From Kiritimatiellia bacterium (GTDB lineage: Bacteria; Verrucomicrobiota; Kiritimatiellia; RFP12; UBA3636), in the NCBI GenBank assembly GCA_017481725.1, contig JAFUOX010000096.1, positions 1-40,320 on the forward strand: a stretch of 40,320 bases of DNA, in the 5' to 3' direction. Numbering within the stretch: position 1 is the first letter of the stretch; each line of letters begins with the position of its first letter. This document shows, one piece after another, positions 25,225 through 34,344 of the stretch. The notes beneath the pieces were generated by a model. It searched no databases. It was not told where the DNA came from and saw nothing but the letters and a program-made list of their open reading frames with translations. A program made the position numbers and the translations under genes.

Positions 25225-26631
25225 ATGAAAAAAAATAATCCAAACAAGAAAAAATTATTTTCAAGGGAGGAGAAAAAGATTTTAGAAAAAGCGGCTAATA
25301 TAGACCTAAATAAATCTTTATTCGTTGGTGATATTGTCCTGTCTGCTAATTGCGTTATTCGCAGAAATATTGAAGGTGAGAAATTTATTCAGCAAGAAGA
25401 GTCTGATTTAATTAATCGATTAAATGATACTTTCTCCCCATCCTTGTCTACCGTTTGTGGCAGTGTTTATCGTAAAAAAACATTCGCAGAGCAAAAATCT
25501 AGAAATTTAATGCTTGCAGCTCGCTCCCCATTTATTTCTTCCTTGTTGAGTCTGCCAATAAACACTAATTATCATGCCTACCTTGGTGAAAATCGCAAAA
25601 ATTATGCTGAGAGTTTTAATCAAATCTTTTCTGATACCCCATCTCGCTTTACGCTTTTAGGTTATGATGATCATATTACGCATATAATCACAGCTAGCAA
25701 TGCCGAGACAGCTTTTGCTACTGCTTTTGAAGATATTGAAAAAATAGGGAAAAAAGCTAACGTAAAATATGCCTTTGACGAGACTTTCGGATATCTAACA
25801 GCTAAACCAGAATTTTGTGGTTCAGGTGCCACAATGGCAATTCTTCTAGCCCTCCCAGCTTTGGCAATCAAAGGTGGATTGGATGCTGTGTTTAAGGGTC
25901 TTCAAAGGATTGGTTATGATGTTGTTCCTGCTGTAGATTCAATTTGCGATGAAGATGAGGAATTAGCAGAGGTTCAGCACTTGCGTATATTTGGCTCGGC
26001 TGCTCCTGGTGCCCTTTATTATATTACCGCACAGGTTCCTCAAGAAAATTATGTTGAGTTTTTGAAACAATTTGTAGAAACAGCTTATGCTGTTGCTTCT
26101 GCAGAGGCTGAGGAACGCTTGTCTTTGGCAGAATCAATTAAATTGGTTGTTAATTTAGATAAAAATATTTCGTGCCTTGTTGATCTATATGATAAAGGAC
26201 CAAGGGATATAATGGCAGTAAGTATTAATAGATTTATTCTTTATTTTTTAGATCAGTTTATTTTATCTCATTTGTGTTTGTTTGATGCTCTGTCTTGTCT
26301 TTGCATTAATAGAGTTTTTAATATTCATACAATGAAAGAGGACGATATTTTTAAAAACTCAACATTTTCTCCATATGCACAATATCTAATCCATGAGCAT
26401 TCTTTTTCATGGCATTCAAACCTGTTTTTTACTGATTTAATTTGTCTACATTCAAATAACGACGAAATTCTACTAGATATAATTAGGTGTTGTGATTTTA
26501 AAAATTTCCCTATTTCTTCAGAAACTCCTGATGAGTTAATATGTCTTGAAGATGTTGAACTAGATAAAAAAAAGAGGAAGCCTCGTGCCTCTAAAAAGGC
26601 AAATAAAAAAAACAATACAAAAACAAAATAA
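25225..26631 (+). CDS. mcsB: McsB-like guanido-kinase homologue, apparently degenerate (468 aa)
   Basis: The region from about 178 to 300 is clearly McsB: VKYAFDETFGYLTAKP, CGSGATMAILLALPALAI, then a regulatory-loop-like stretch and E-A-E-E-R. Compared with B. subtilis McsB the ATP-phosphate motif SSRIRLARN is SANCVIRRN (40-48), the acidic NEEDHIR is GYDDHIT (146-152), and GTGLRAS is GSGATMA (199-205). So most nucleotide-binding arginines and the catalytic glutamates are gone. It also carries a C-terminal extension with a long hydrophobic-aromatic middle and a Lys-rich tail. I infer a pseudokinase or a kinase of changed chemistry, working with the McsA-like protein 34 bases upstream. Confidence 0.75.
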   Translation: MKKNNPNKKKLFSREEKKILEKAANIDLNKSLFVGDIVLSANCVIRRNIEGEKFIQQEESDLINRLNDTFSPSLSTVCGSVYRKKTFAEQKSRNLMLAARSPFISSLLSLPINTNYHAYLGENRKNYAESFNQIFSDTPSRFTLLGYDDHITHIITASNAETAFATAFEDIEKIGKKANVKYAFDETFGYLTAKPEFCGSGATMAILLALPALAIKGGLDAVFKGLQRIGYDVVPAVDSICDEDEELAEVQHLRIFGSAAPGALYYITAQVPQENYVEFLKQFVETAYAVASAEAEERLSLAESIKLVVNLDKNISCLVDLYDKGPRDIMAVSINRFILYFLDQFILSHLCLFDALSCLCINRVFNIHTMKEDDIFKNSTFSPYAQYLIHEHSFSWHSNLFFTDLICLHSNNDEILLDIIRCCDFKNFPISSETPDELICLEDVELDKKKRKPRASKKANKKNNTKTK

Positions 26632-26658
26632 TTTTACGAAAGACAAAGGGTATATAAA

Positions 26659-28020
26659 ATGAGAATAAAGGTATGTAAGTTCGGTGGTAGCTCAGTTGCA
26701 AGTGCTGAGCAAATTAAAAAGGTAATCAATATTATCACTAGTGAGGTAGATCGCCGTGTTGTTGTTGTATCTGCACCAGGTAAAAGATTCTCAGCAGATA
26801 CAAAGGTAACAGATATGCTGATTGCTTTAGCAAATTGCGTGCTTGAGGGTCGCTCAACAGATGACGCAGTTGCTGCAATTCTAGATCGTTTTGAATCAAT
26901 TCGTGCAGAACATGATTTGTCTCAAAGCTTAATGGCAACTGTTGAAACAGAGCTTAAAAAGCGCATTAGCTTGCCAACAACAAATCCTGGTGCTTTTATG
27001 GATGGTGTTAAGGCTCTCGGTGAGGAATTTTCTGCTCGCTTCTGTGCAGAGGCTTTTACTAAGCAAGGATATCCTGCTGTATATGCAGATCCAAAAGAGG
27101 CTGGTATGCTTCTCTCTGATGAGTATGGTAATGCTCAGCTTCTTCCTGAATCAATGGCGTTGCTTCATGATTATCTTTCAGCAATCAAGGAAATTGTTGT
27201 ATTCCCAGGCTTTTATGGCTATACACGCTCCGGTTCAGTTGTAACCTTCTCTCGCGGTGGTTCTGATATCACAGGTGCAATCCTTGCTGCAGCAATTCAT
27301 GCTGATGTTTATGAGAACTTTACTGATGTTGACTCAGTATATCCTGTAGATCCACGTATTGTTCCTGAAGTTAAAGAGGGTATAAAGGAAATGACATTCC
27401 GCGAAATGCGTGAGCTCTCCTATGCTGGTTTTGGTGTTTTCCACGATGAAGCAATTATGCCAGCTGTTCGTGCTGGTATTCCTATCAACATCCGCAATAC
27501 TAATCGTCCAGAAGAACCTGGCACTATGGTTGTGCCTCGCCGTAAGACAATCCCAGGTCGCGTAATCGGTTTGGCTTGCGCAACTGGCTTTGGTACACTC
27601 TACACAAGTAAGTATATGATGAACCGTGAGGTGGGCTTCGGTGTTAAGCTTTTGACAATTCTTGCAGAGGAAGGTGTTTCCTTTGAGACAATTCCTGCTG
27701 GTGTTGATAATATGTCCGTCATTATCCGTGATGCACAGTTTACAGAGGAAGTAAAGGCAAAGGTTTTTGCTCGCATCCATACAGAGCTAAAGGTAGATGA
27801 GCTCGCCTACGAAGGTGGCCTTGCTATTGTTATGGCTGTGGGTGAGGGTATGCGTGGCACAACTGGTGTTGCTGCTCGTATTATGAGTGCATTTGCTAAG
27901 GCTGATGTAAGCGTTGAAATGATTAATCAAGGTTCATCAGAAATTAGTATGATGTTTGGTATTCGCTCAACAAGCTTGAAGACCGCTGTTCGTGCTCTAT
28001 ATCAAGATTTGTTTCAATAA
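26659..28020 (+). CDS. lysC: Aspartate kinase
   Basis: 453 residues; phosphorylates L-aspartate with ATP, the first step to lysine, threonine, methionine and diaminopimelate. KFGGSS at 7-12 binds aspartate; TFSRGGSDITGA and YENFTDVDSVYPVDPRIV belong to the kinase core. Two ACT domains follow from about residue 310 (LLTILAEEGVSFETIPAGVDNMSVII; GTTGVAARIMSAFAKADVSVEMINQGSSEISMMFGI), implying feedback control by an amino acid. No lysine riboswitch is visible in the 27-base gap after mcsB; it may be co-transcribed. Confidence 0.93.
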   Translation: MRIKVCKFGGSSVASAEQIKKVINIITSEVDRRVVVVSAPGKRFSADTKVTDMLIALANCVLEGRSTDDAVAAILDRFESIRAEHDLSQSLMATVETELKKRISLPTTNPGAFMDGVKALGEEFSARFCAEAFTKQGYPAVYADPKEAGMLLSDEYGNAQLLPESMALLHDYLSAIKEIVVFPGFYGYTRSGSVVTFSRGGSDITGAILAAAIHADVYENFTDVDSVYPVDPRIVPEVKEGIKEMTFREMRELSYAGFGVFHDEAIMPAVRAGIPINIRNTNRPEEPGTMVVPRRKTIPGRVIGLACATGFGTLYTSKYMMNREVGFGVKLLTILAEEGVSFETIPAGVDNMSVIIRDAQFTEEVKAKVFARIHTELKVDELAYEGGLAIVMAVGEGMRGTTGVAARIMSAFAKADVSVEMINQGSSEISMMFGIRSTSLKTAVRALYQDLFQ

Positions 28021-28062
28021 TGAATGGCTCATGCCTTTGATTGGTAAATAAAAAATAATTAC

Positions 28063-28100
28063 GCACGATGCACTGCTTCCACAAAAAGCAATGCTCGTGC
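28063..28100 (+). promoter_or_regulatory. Leader hairpin upstream of ettA
   Basis: GCACGA (28063-28068) pairs with TCGTGC (28095-28100). Inside, GC and TGCTT (28074-28078) pair with AAGCA (28086-28090) and GC, with a few unpaired bases. The structure fills the gap between lysC and ettA and has no T run behind it, so a plain terminator is doubtful; a translational or attenuation role is possible. Confidence 0.45.
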
Positions 28101-28133
28101 ATAAATCATTTAATAAAACAAGGTAATTTTATT

Positions 28134-29810
28134 ATGGCTGGCGAATACGCATTTTCTCTAATTAACGTTACAAAGCAACACGAGCAAAAGACTATCCTTG
28201 AGGATGTCTGCTTGTCTTTCTTCCATGGTGCACATATCGGTGTTATCGGTGCCAATGGCTCTGGTAAATCTTCTCTGCTACGTATCCTTGCAGGACTAGA
28301 CAAGGAGTTTATGGGTGAATGCGTAATTGCAAAGAATACAAAGGTTGGGTATCTACCTCAGGAGCCAGAGCTCGATCCATCAAAAACTGTAATGGAGTGC
28401 GTGCAAGAGGGTGTTGCAGAGCAACAGGCAATTCTTGATAGATATGATGAGCTTTGCGGAATGCTCGGTGATGAAATGTCCGATGAGGAAATGGATAAAC
28501 TCAATAATGAGCTTGGTCGCATTCAAGATCAAATTGATGCAAATGACCTTTGGGAACTAGATCACACAGTTGAGATGGCAATGGAGGCTCTTCGCCTTCC
28601 TGAGCCTGATGCATCAGTTGCACCTCTTTCTGGCGGTGAACGCCGCCGCGTGGCATTGTGTCGCTTGCTAATTTCAAAGCCAGATGTGCTACTTCTTGAC
28701 GAGCCAACAAACCACCTTGACGCAGAGTCAGTTGCTTGGCTAGAAAATTATCTAAAGGATTTTAAGGGAACTCTTATCGTTGTAACCCACGATCGCTATT
28801 TCTTAAGTAATGTCACAGAGTGGATTCTTGAACTAGATAGCGGCCGCACATTCCCATATAAGGGCAATTACGAAGCTTGGCTAGAGCAAAAGCAAGCAAT
28901 GATGCAGCGAGAGGCAAAGCAGGCAGAGTCTCGCCGCAAGTTAATTGAAAATGAGCTTGAGTGGGTTCGCACAAATCCATCTGGCCGCCATGCAAAGAGC
29001 CAAGCTCGTGTTAAACGCTATGAGGAATTGGCTGCTCAGCAGGTAAATACGCGTGAGGATGATTTGCGTATCCGCATCCCATCTGGTCCTCGCCTCGGCG
29101 ATGTTGTTGTCCGTGCAAAGGATGTCTCAATGGGCTTTGGAGATAAACTTCTCTTTGAGCACATGGATTTTGATTTGCCACGTGGTGGTATTGTCGGTGT
29201 TATCGGTGCAAATGGTGCTGGTAAAACCACAATGTTTAAGCTTCTAACTGGAAAGCTTAAGCCAATTTCTGGTGAGCTACAAATTGGTGAAACTGTTCAG
29301 CTTTCTTATGTTGATCAGCTTCGCGATGAGCTAGACCCAAATCACACAATTTATGAAGAAATTACTGGTGGCTCTGAATATGTTTCTCTTGCTGGCTCAT
29401 CAATGATGAATGGTCGTGCATATTGTAGCCGCTTTAACTTCAAAGGCTCTGAGCAGCAGAAGAAGATTGGTTGGCTTTCTGGCGGTGAAAGAAATCGCGT
29501 GCATCTTGCCAAGCTTCTCCGCTCTGGCGGTAATTTGCTTTTGCTTGACGAACCAACAAATGACCTTGATGTTGCCACACTTCGCTCTCTTGAAGAGGGT
29601 CTTCAGGACTTCGGTGGCTGCGTAATGGTTGTTAGCCATGACCGCTATTTCCTTGACCGCATTGCAACACATATTCTTGCATTCGAGGGCGATTCAAAGG
29701 TTACTTGGTTTGAGGGCAATTATCAGGAATATCATGAGCAGCGCCGCCGCCTACTTGGTGATGCTGCTGACCGCCCAACTCGCGTACGCTTCCGTAAGCT
29801 TGGAAAATAG
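28134..29810 (+). CDS. ettA: Energy-dependent translational throttle EttA (ABC-F)
   Basis: 558 residues from ATG 28134, which has AAGGT upstream and gives the usual EttA length; an earlier ATG at 28068 lies in the leader hairpin. Two ABC domains: Walker A GANGSGKSS (39-47) and GANGAGKTT in the second half; signatures LSGGERRRV and LSGGERNRV; LLLDEPTNHLD and LLLDEPTNDLD. The linker with its arm (WELDHTVEMAMEALRLPE) and the E-W-V-R-x-x-P-x-x-R-x-x-K-x-x-A pattern is typical. EttA binds the ribosomal E site and gates translation according to ADP/ATP. Stop is TAG, eight bases before the dus gene. Confidence 0.93.
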   Translation: MAGEYAFSLINVTKQHEQKTILEDVCLSFFHGAHIGVIGANGSGKSSLLRILAGLDKEFMGECVIAKNTKVGYLPQEPELDPSKTVMECVQEGVAEQQAILDRYDELCGMLGDEMSDEEMDKLNNELGRIQDQIDANDLWELDHTVEMAMEALRLPEPDASVAPLSGGERRRVALCRLLISKPDVLLLDEPTNHLDAESVAWLENYLKDFKGTLIVVTHDRYFLSNVTEWILELDSGRTFPYKGNYEAWLEQKQAMMQREAKQAESRRKLIENELEWVRTNPSGRHAKSQARVKRYEELAAQQVNTREDDLRIRIPSGPRLGDVVVRAKDVSMGFGDKLLFEHMDFDLPRGGIVGVIGANGAGKTTMFKLLTGKLKPISGELQIGETVQLSYVDQLRDELDPNHTIYEEITGGSEYVSLAGSSMMNGRAYCSRFNFKGSEQQKKIGWLSGGERNRVHLAKLLRSGGNLLLLDEPTNDLDVATLRSLEEGLQDFGGCVMVVSHDRYFLDRIATHILAFEGDSKVTWFEGNYQEYHEQRRRLLGDAADRPTRVRFRKLGK

Positions 29811-29818
29811 TTTTTGCT

Positions 29819-30808
29819 ATGAGGCTTTCTCTTGCTCCACTGCGTGGTTTAACAGTAGCAACCTATCGCACCTGTTATACAGAATATTTTGGCAATAGCT
29901 ATGATTATGCTGTTGCTCCATTTATTCCGTTAACCACAGCTGGCCGCATTCAACCAAAACTTCTAAAGGATATTTTTCCTGAGGCATGTGGTAGCCTGTA
30001 CACCGTGCCACAGGTAATTGGTAAGGAACCTGATCGGCTCATTGAAATGGCGAATGCAATGAAGGAATATGGCTATACGGAGCTAAATCTAAATTGTGGT
30101 TGCCCATGGAAATTTGTTGCCAAGAAGGGGCGTGGAAGTGGTTTACCAGAAAATCCAGAAATGTTTGAGGCAATGCTTGCCGCAGGTGTAGAAGCAATGC
30201 CAAATGGCTTTTCAATTAAGATTCGCCTCGGGAGAAAATCTACCTCAACGCTTGAGACTCTCTTTCCAATAATTAATCGCTACCCCTTAAAGGAAATTAT
30301 CATTCACCCCCGCACTGGTGAGCAAATGTATGAGGGTGATGTATTCCTAGATAAATTTGCTGAAATAGTGGATGCTTTCACTGCTCCTGTTGTTTACAAT
30401 GGCGATATTAAGACGGTGTTTGATGCGTTGTATCTAAAAAAGCGTTTCCCAAAGCTTTCTGGCTTAATGCTTGGGCGTGGTGCTTTCGCGGATCCTTTTT
30501 TGCCAAGCGACATTGCCACAGCACTTTCCTCTGGAGAAGAATATCCTTGTGAGCTCGGAGACACCCTGCCACATACCGAGACCCTGCCACATTCGCCAGA
30601 AAGAAAGCAGCAAGTCTTAGCTTTTGCCAATGCTCTATATCAAAGATATAGTGCTGAGCTATTCGGCCCTGCACCAATACTTGGGCGCATGAAGGAGTTT
30701 TGGGAATACACTGCCACATATTTTGAAAATGGTGCCGAAATTCTCCGTAAGGTCCAGCACTCTAAAGCTCTCGCAGAATATGAACAAGTCACCAAACTAT
30801 TTAAATAA
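29819..30808 (+). CDS. tRNA-dihydrouridine synthase family protein
   Basis: 329-residue FMN-dependent TIM-barrel enzyme that reduces uridines in tRNA. SLAPLRGLT near the start binds FMN; ELNLNCGCPWKFVAKKGRGSGL contains the catalytic cysteine C95; SIKIRLG and IIIHPRTGEQMYEG follow; VVYNGDI and GLMLGRGAFADPFL bind the cofactor phosphate. The position in the Dus family (A, B or C) cannot be fixed by eye. It follows ettA by eight bases and probably shares its transcript, both genes serving translation. Confidence 0.88.
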   Translation: MRLSLAPLRGLTVATYRTCYTEYFGNSYDYAVAPFIPLTTAGRIQPKLLKDIFPEACGSLYTVPQVIGKEPDRLIEMANAMKEYGYTELNLNCGCPWKFVAKKGRGSGLPENPEMFEAMLAAGVEAMPNGFSIKIRLGRKSTSTLETLFPIINRYPLKEIIIHPRTGEQMYEGDVFLDKFAEIVDAFTAPVVYNGDIKTVFDALYLKKRFPKLSGLMLGRGAFADPFLPSDIATALSSGEEYPCELGDTLPHTETLPHSPERKQQVLAFANALYQRYSAELFGPAPILGRMKEFWEYTATYFENGAEILRKVQHSKALAEYEQVTKLFK

Positions 30809-30867
30809 ATAACATTTTAAGCAAAAGCTTTTAATATTAAATCCTGCCAAGAGTTTTTGTTAATAAT

Positions 30868-30903
30868 AAAAAAGAGGCGCCCTCATAAGAGCACCTCTTT
30901 TTA
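30868..30903. terminator. Bidirectional terminator between dus and the LRR gene
   Basis: AAAGAGG and CCTCTTT (with an inner GC pair and one mismatch) form the stem; A tracts on one side and T tracts on the other make it work for both converging genes. Confidence 0.85.
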
Positions 30904-30904
30904 T

Positions 30905-33142
30905 TTATCTAATTGATATTAATGTTGTTGGTGAAATGTATTTTGTAAGCCAATGGGTTGCATTATCACCAGTTGTAAAGGAAATTGTACCCAATACCTT
31001 ACCAACAGTCGGATACTCGTTAGCAAGCTGACTCTCAGGCACATTCTCCAATGGAGTAAAGGTTGTCAGTGAATCAGTAACAGTCCATGATTCAATATGC
31101 TCTGGCATTATAACAATATTGTTCCATTTTTTGTTGTCTTGATATTTAAATACACCGTTTCCAAAGAATGTTGGACGTGGACCATAGAAATAAATATCAG
31201 CAGACATAACCTTTTCAAAAGCCCATGCTTGCACATCAGTAATTGTTGGAGGTAATTTAATTTCAGATATTTTTGTGCATGCTGCAAATGTATGATCATA
31301 AATAATTGTCAAGTCAGTAGATTTCTTTAAATCAATACTTCCTGCATATGTTGAATTACCATTCCAAACATTATTACCCAGATATTTTAGATTATTAAAT
31401 TTTGTTGGTGTTAATTTTGGGAACTGACATGAATTAAATGCAGACCCACCAATATTTGTTATTGCAGAATTAAGAGTCAGCTCTTGCAATGCGTTACAAC
31501 CCTGGAAACAACCACCAGGAATATTCATTACTGACTTTAATGAGATATTTGTTGCTGATGAATTTTCAAAAGTATAGGAAGAAGAAATATTCACTACCTT
31601 ATCAGCTACAATTGAAGATATTGTCTTTGTATCGGAAAATGCATGACCGCCAATACTAGTTGCTGCTTGGAAATTAAAATCTCCTTGAAGTGCATTACAG
31701 GATCTAAATGCACTATTTCCTATCGTAATAAGGTTAGGGAAAACTGTTGGCTCTACTTTTACTAACTTATTATCACCTTGAGCAAATTGAGATGAAAAAG
31801 ACTCTATTTTTTCAGAAACCGTTAGCTCCTCAAGATTCTTCATATTATAGAACATTCCAGTAGCTGTTTTGGTTAGACTTGGCACTATCATTTTTGTTAT
31901 GCCAGAATTTTCAAAAATATATGTCTCTGATGTTGTGCCCTCATAGATAGGAGCACTAAATTCCTGTGCAAGTAATGGTGTACTTGATAAAGCATGGTCA
32001 CCAAGAAATGTCAGAACAGGGAATTCTGTTACACCAAGATTTTCTAATATAGTACAAGAAGTTAATGAATATTTACCGAAAGAAGTAACATCTTGTGAAA
32101 GTACCATTGTTTTTAGAGAATAACAATTTTGGAAAGAATAACCAGCAATATTTTGAATCTTTGGAGCTTTGAAGCTTGTTATTTTTGTTCCCTTGAAATG
32201 ATCTGTTCCTACCATTGTCAATAATTCAGGGAATACCCAATCTCCATCAATAGAAGAGAGACCACTCATAAAGTGAGAGCCTAAGCTAGTAACTTTAGGA
32301 TAAGTTTTTGGTTCCCATGAAACGATAGCATTTGCAGATTCTCTTACTCTTTCGCCAAATGCTGTAACTTCAGCGCTCAATACAACATTAGTTAAAGAAG
32401 CGCAGCTGCCCATTACTCTTGCACCAAGAGCACCATAGATGTTTGGTACAACCAATGAAGTGATGTCTGTATATCTAAACTGTTCACCATCCTGCCATTT
32501 CATTGTAGCATCTGACCAAATGTCTCCGGTTAATGCTGTGCAATTATAGAAAACAGCCTGCTCTAAAAGCTCTAATGATGCAGGTAGTTCACCAGTACCA
32601 ATAGAAGTTAGTGATCGACATTCTCTAAAGGCATTTTTACCTAAATACTGTAGCTTTGTGCAAATGTGTAGATTAATTGATGTGATTCCTGAACCATTAA
32701 ATGCTTCTGGGTTAATATGGGTTAGCTCGGAGCCTTCTTCAATGGTGAAAGAACCAGTTATACCCTTCTTAAATGAGTACCAACCAATAGATGTAACTGT
32801 CTTTGGAAGAGTGCAATTTACAATGTTTGCATTTTCAAATGCGCAGCTTGCAATTTGGGTTAATGTATAGTCTATTTCATCGGTGTCGAGGTCGGTATTA
32901 ATTGAAGAAAAATCAAGATCACCAGAGCCTTCAACAACGCATTTGTCTGAACGACCCTTTGCGCCGATTGTGAGATTACCATTTTCGTCAAGAAGATCGC
33001 AACCAATTGTCCAGTTGCCATCTGAAATTTGATATTTCCAATTTTTCCCTGTGACAGGATTTATTGTCCATGCTGCATTTGCTACTAGCATTACACAAAG
33101 TAAACCCATAGAACAAATAAGCTTTAGAAGTTTTGTATTCAT
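30905..33142 (-). CDS. Secreted BspA-type leucine-rich repeat protein (745 aa)
   Basis: The signal peptide is MNTKLLKLICSMGLLCVMLVANA. The body is a long row of about 23-residue LRR_5/BspA repeats (for example IASCAFENANIVNCTLPKT, LGKNAFRECRSLTSIG, FPNLITIGNSAFRSCNAL, NIGGSAFNSC), here with 'SF' or 'AF' in the key position. A short non-repeat end (THWLTKYISPTTLISIR) shows no LPXTG, autotransporter or type IX sorting signal that I recognise. Such proteins act in adhesion or carbohydrate or protein binding at the surface. AGGAA lies before the ATG. It converges on the dus gene and diverges from the isomerase gene. Confidence 0.88.
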   Translation of the reverse strand: MNTKLLKLICSMGLLCVMLVANAAWTINPVTGKNWKYQISDGNWTIGCDLLDENGNLTIGAKGRSDKCVVEGSGDLDFSSINTDLDTDEIDYTLTQIASCAFENANIVNCTLPKTVTSIGWYSFKKGITGSFTIEEGSELTHINPEAFNGSGITSINLHICTKLQYLGKNAFRECRSLTSIGTGELPASLELLEQAVFYNCTALTGDIWSDATMKWQDGEQFRYTDITSLVVPNIYGALGARVMGSCASLTNVVLSAEVTAFGERVRESANAIVSWEPKTYPKVTSLGSHFMSGLSSIDGDWVFPELLTMVGTDHFKGTKITSFKAPKIQNIAGYSFQNCYSLKTMVLSQDVTSFGKYSLTSCTILENLGVTEFPVLTFLGDHALSSTPLLAQEFSAPIYEGTTSETYIFENSGITKMIVPSLTKTATGMFYNMKNLEELTVSEKIESFSSQFAQGDNKLVKVEPTVFPNLITIGNSAFRSCNALQGDFNFQAATSIGGHAFSDTKTISSIVADKVVNISSSYTFENSSATNISLKSVMNIPGGCFQGCNALQELTLNSAITNIGGSAFNSCQFPKLTPTKFNNLKYLGNNVWNGNSTYAGSIDLKKSTDLTIIYDHTFAACTKISEIKLPPTITDVQAWAFEKVMSADIYFYGPRPTFFGNGVFKYQDNKKWNNIVIMPEHIESWTVTDSLTTFTPLENVPESQLANEYPTVGKVLGTISFTTGDNATHWLTKYISPTTLISIR

Positions 33143-33204
33143 TTTATTTTCCTATTTATGGTGTTAAGTAATTTAATTTAAAACGCATATTACAACTTTC
33201 CCAT

Positions 33205-33234
33205 ATTCTAGCATAATTATTTTTAAATTTTCAA
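33205..33234 (-). promoter_or_regulatory. Candidate sigma-70 promoter of the LRR gene
   Basis: On the minus strand TTGAAA (33234-33229), 18 bases, then TGC-TAGAAT (-10 at 33210-33205, extended). Both hexamers match five of six consensus bases. It lies about 60 bases before the ATG. Confidence 0.6.
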
Positions 33235-33462
33235 TAGATAGTTTTTTGCAGTAGGTTGCAATTCCTAATTTGTTATTTTGATGTACCAGTTTTTTATTCT
33301 TTTATGGGTATTTGTTTTGATTTTTGCTTTTAAATTCAATAATTTAAATTTATTGGTGTTTTTTACTTGTCTTTTTCTCATAAAAATAAGAAAATACACA
33401 AGTGTAAAAGTCATATGCATTTGTATGGCTAAACCTTTATTAAATACTTAGGAGATTATTAT
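33235..33462. other. AT-rich divergent intergenic region
   Basis: The 320 bases between the LRR gene (minus) and the isomerase gene (plus) are very AT-rich. Apart from the minus-strand promoter and an AGGAG before 33463, I see no other convincing element. Confidence 0.5.
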
Positions 33463-34248
33463 ATGGCAAAAAAATTCCGCGTTGCCGCACAGATGTTTGG
33501 TTTTCGTGATTATATTCAAACACCTGAAGATGTAAAAAAGACACTTGCTAAAGTTAAGAAGATGGGCTATGACTTCATTCAGATTTCTGGCTTTGGTCCA
33601 ATCCCACCAGCTGAGCTTCGTAAGCTTTGTGATGAAGCAGGCGTAGAGCCAATCGGTGCACACATTGGTTTGCAGCGTTTTCGTGAGGACGAGGCAGGCG
33701 TAATTGCTGAATGTAAGGCTCTTGGTATTACATATGTTGCTATTCCTTGGCTTCCATGCAAGGATTATACAACTCTTGCTGCTTGGAAGAAGCTTTATAA
33801 AGAATTTGAAGGCTATGCAAAGCGCTTTGCTAAGGAAGGAATTGTTGTTCAGTACCACAATCACGATTTCGAGTTCGAGAAGTTCGGAATTAAGAAGGGT
33901 AAGGGCGGCAAGACTATTCTTGATATGCTTTATGAGGGTACAGAGGTTCTTCAGTCAGAGCTTGACTTTGGTTGGGTAGCTCGTGGTGGCTATAACCCAG
34001 TAAACTGGGCAAAGAAGATGAAGGGCAGAATGGACCAGGTTCACTTCAAGGATTGGGGTATCGTAAATGGTAAACCATCTTTCCGTGCTGTTGGCGAGGG
34101 TTCTATTGATTGGCCAGAGGTTATCAAGGCATGTAAGGCTGGCGGTACTAAGGACTTTATTGTTGAGCAGGACACATGGGAGGTTACAGGCAACCCATTT
34201 GTTAGCTACGCTATTAGCCGCGAAAATCTAAAGGCAATGGGTCTATAA
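33463..34248 (+). CDS. Sugar phosphate isomerase/epimerase-family TIM barrel
   Basis: 261 residues of the AP-endonuclease-2/xylose-isomerase-like superfamily. MAKKFRVAAQMFGFRDYI opens the barrel; YHNHDFEFE (131-139), D168 in ELDFGW, H194 in VHFKDWG and E235 in VEQDTW supply the metal-binding set of this superfamily. The substrate is unknown: these enzymes act on free or phosphorylated sugars or inositols. It is a single gene with AGGAG and its own terminator, and codon use is like the highly expressed genes, suggesting strong expression in sugar catabolism. Confidence 0.85.
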   Translation: MAKKFRVAAQMFGFRDYIQTPEDVKKTLAKVKKMGYDFIQISGFGPIPPAELRKLCDEAGVEPIGAHIGLQRFREDEAGVIAECKALGITYVAIPWLPCKDYTTLAAWKKLYKEFEGYAKRFAKEGIVVQYHNHDFEFEKFGIKKGKGGKTILDMLYEGTEVLQSELDFGWVARGGYNPVNWAKKMKGRMDQVHFKDWGIVNGKPSFRAVGEGSIDWPEVIKACKAGGTKDFIVEQDTWEVTGNPFVSYAISRENLKAMGL

Positions 34249-34266
34249 TTTATACCCGTAGTTTAT

Positions 34267-34311
34267 CTTTCAGCTATGGGAAGGAAATTTCTCCACACCC
34301 ATAGCTGAAAG
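34267..34311 (+). terminator. Terminator after the isomerase gene
   Basis: CTTTCAGCTATGGG (34267-34280) and CCCATAGCTGAAAG (34298-34311) form a perfect fourteen-pair stem with a 17-base loop, followed by TGTTTTATT. Confidence 0.8.
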
Positions 34312-34344
34312 TGTTTTATTCTCTCAAAATATTTTTGTGCTTCA

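Noticed and set aside
26632-26658. Lysine riboswitch before the aspartokinase gene
   Set aside because: Only 27 bases separate it from the preceding gene, too short for a riboswitch.
28068-28133. Upstream ATG for ettA
   Set aside because: It adds 22 residues not typical of EttA, begins within the leader hairpin and lacks a ribosome site, whereas ATG 28134 has AAGGT upstream.
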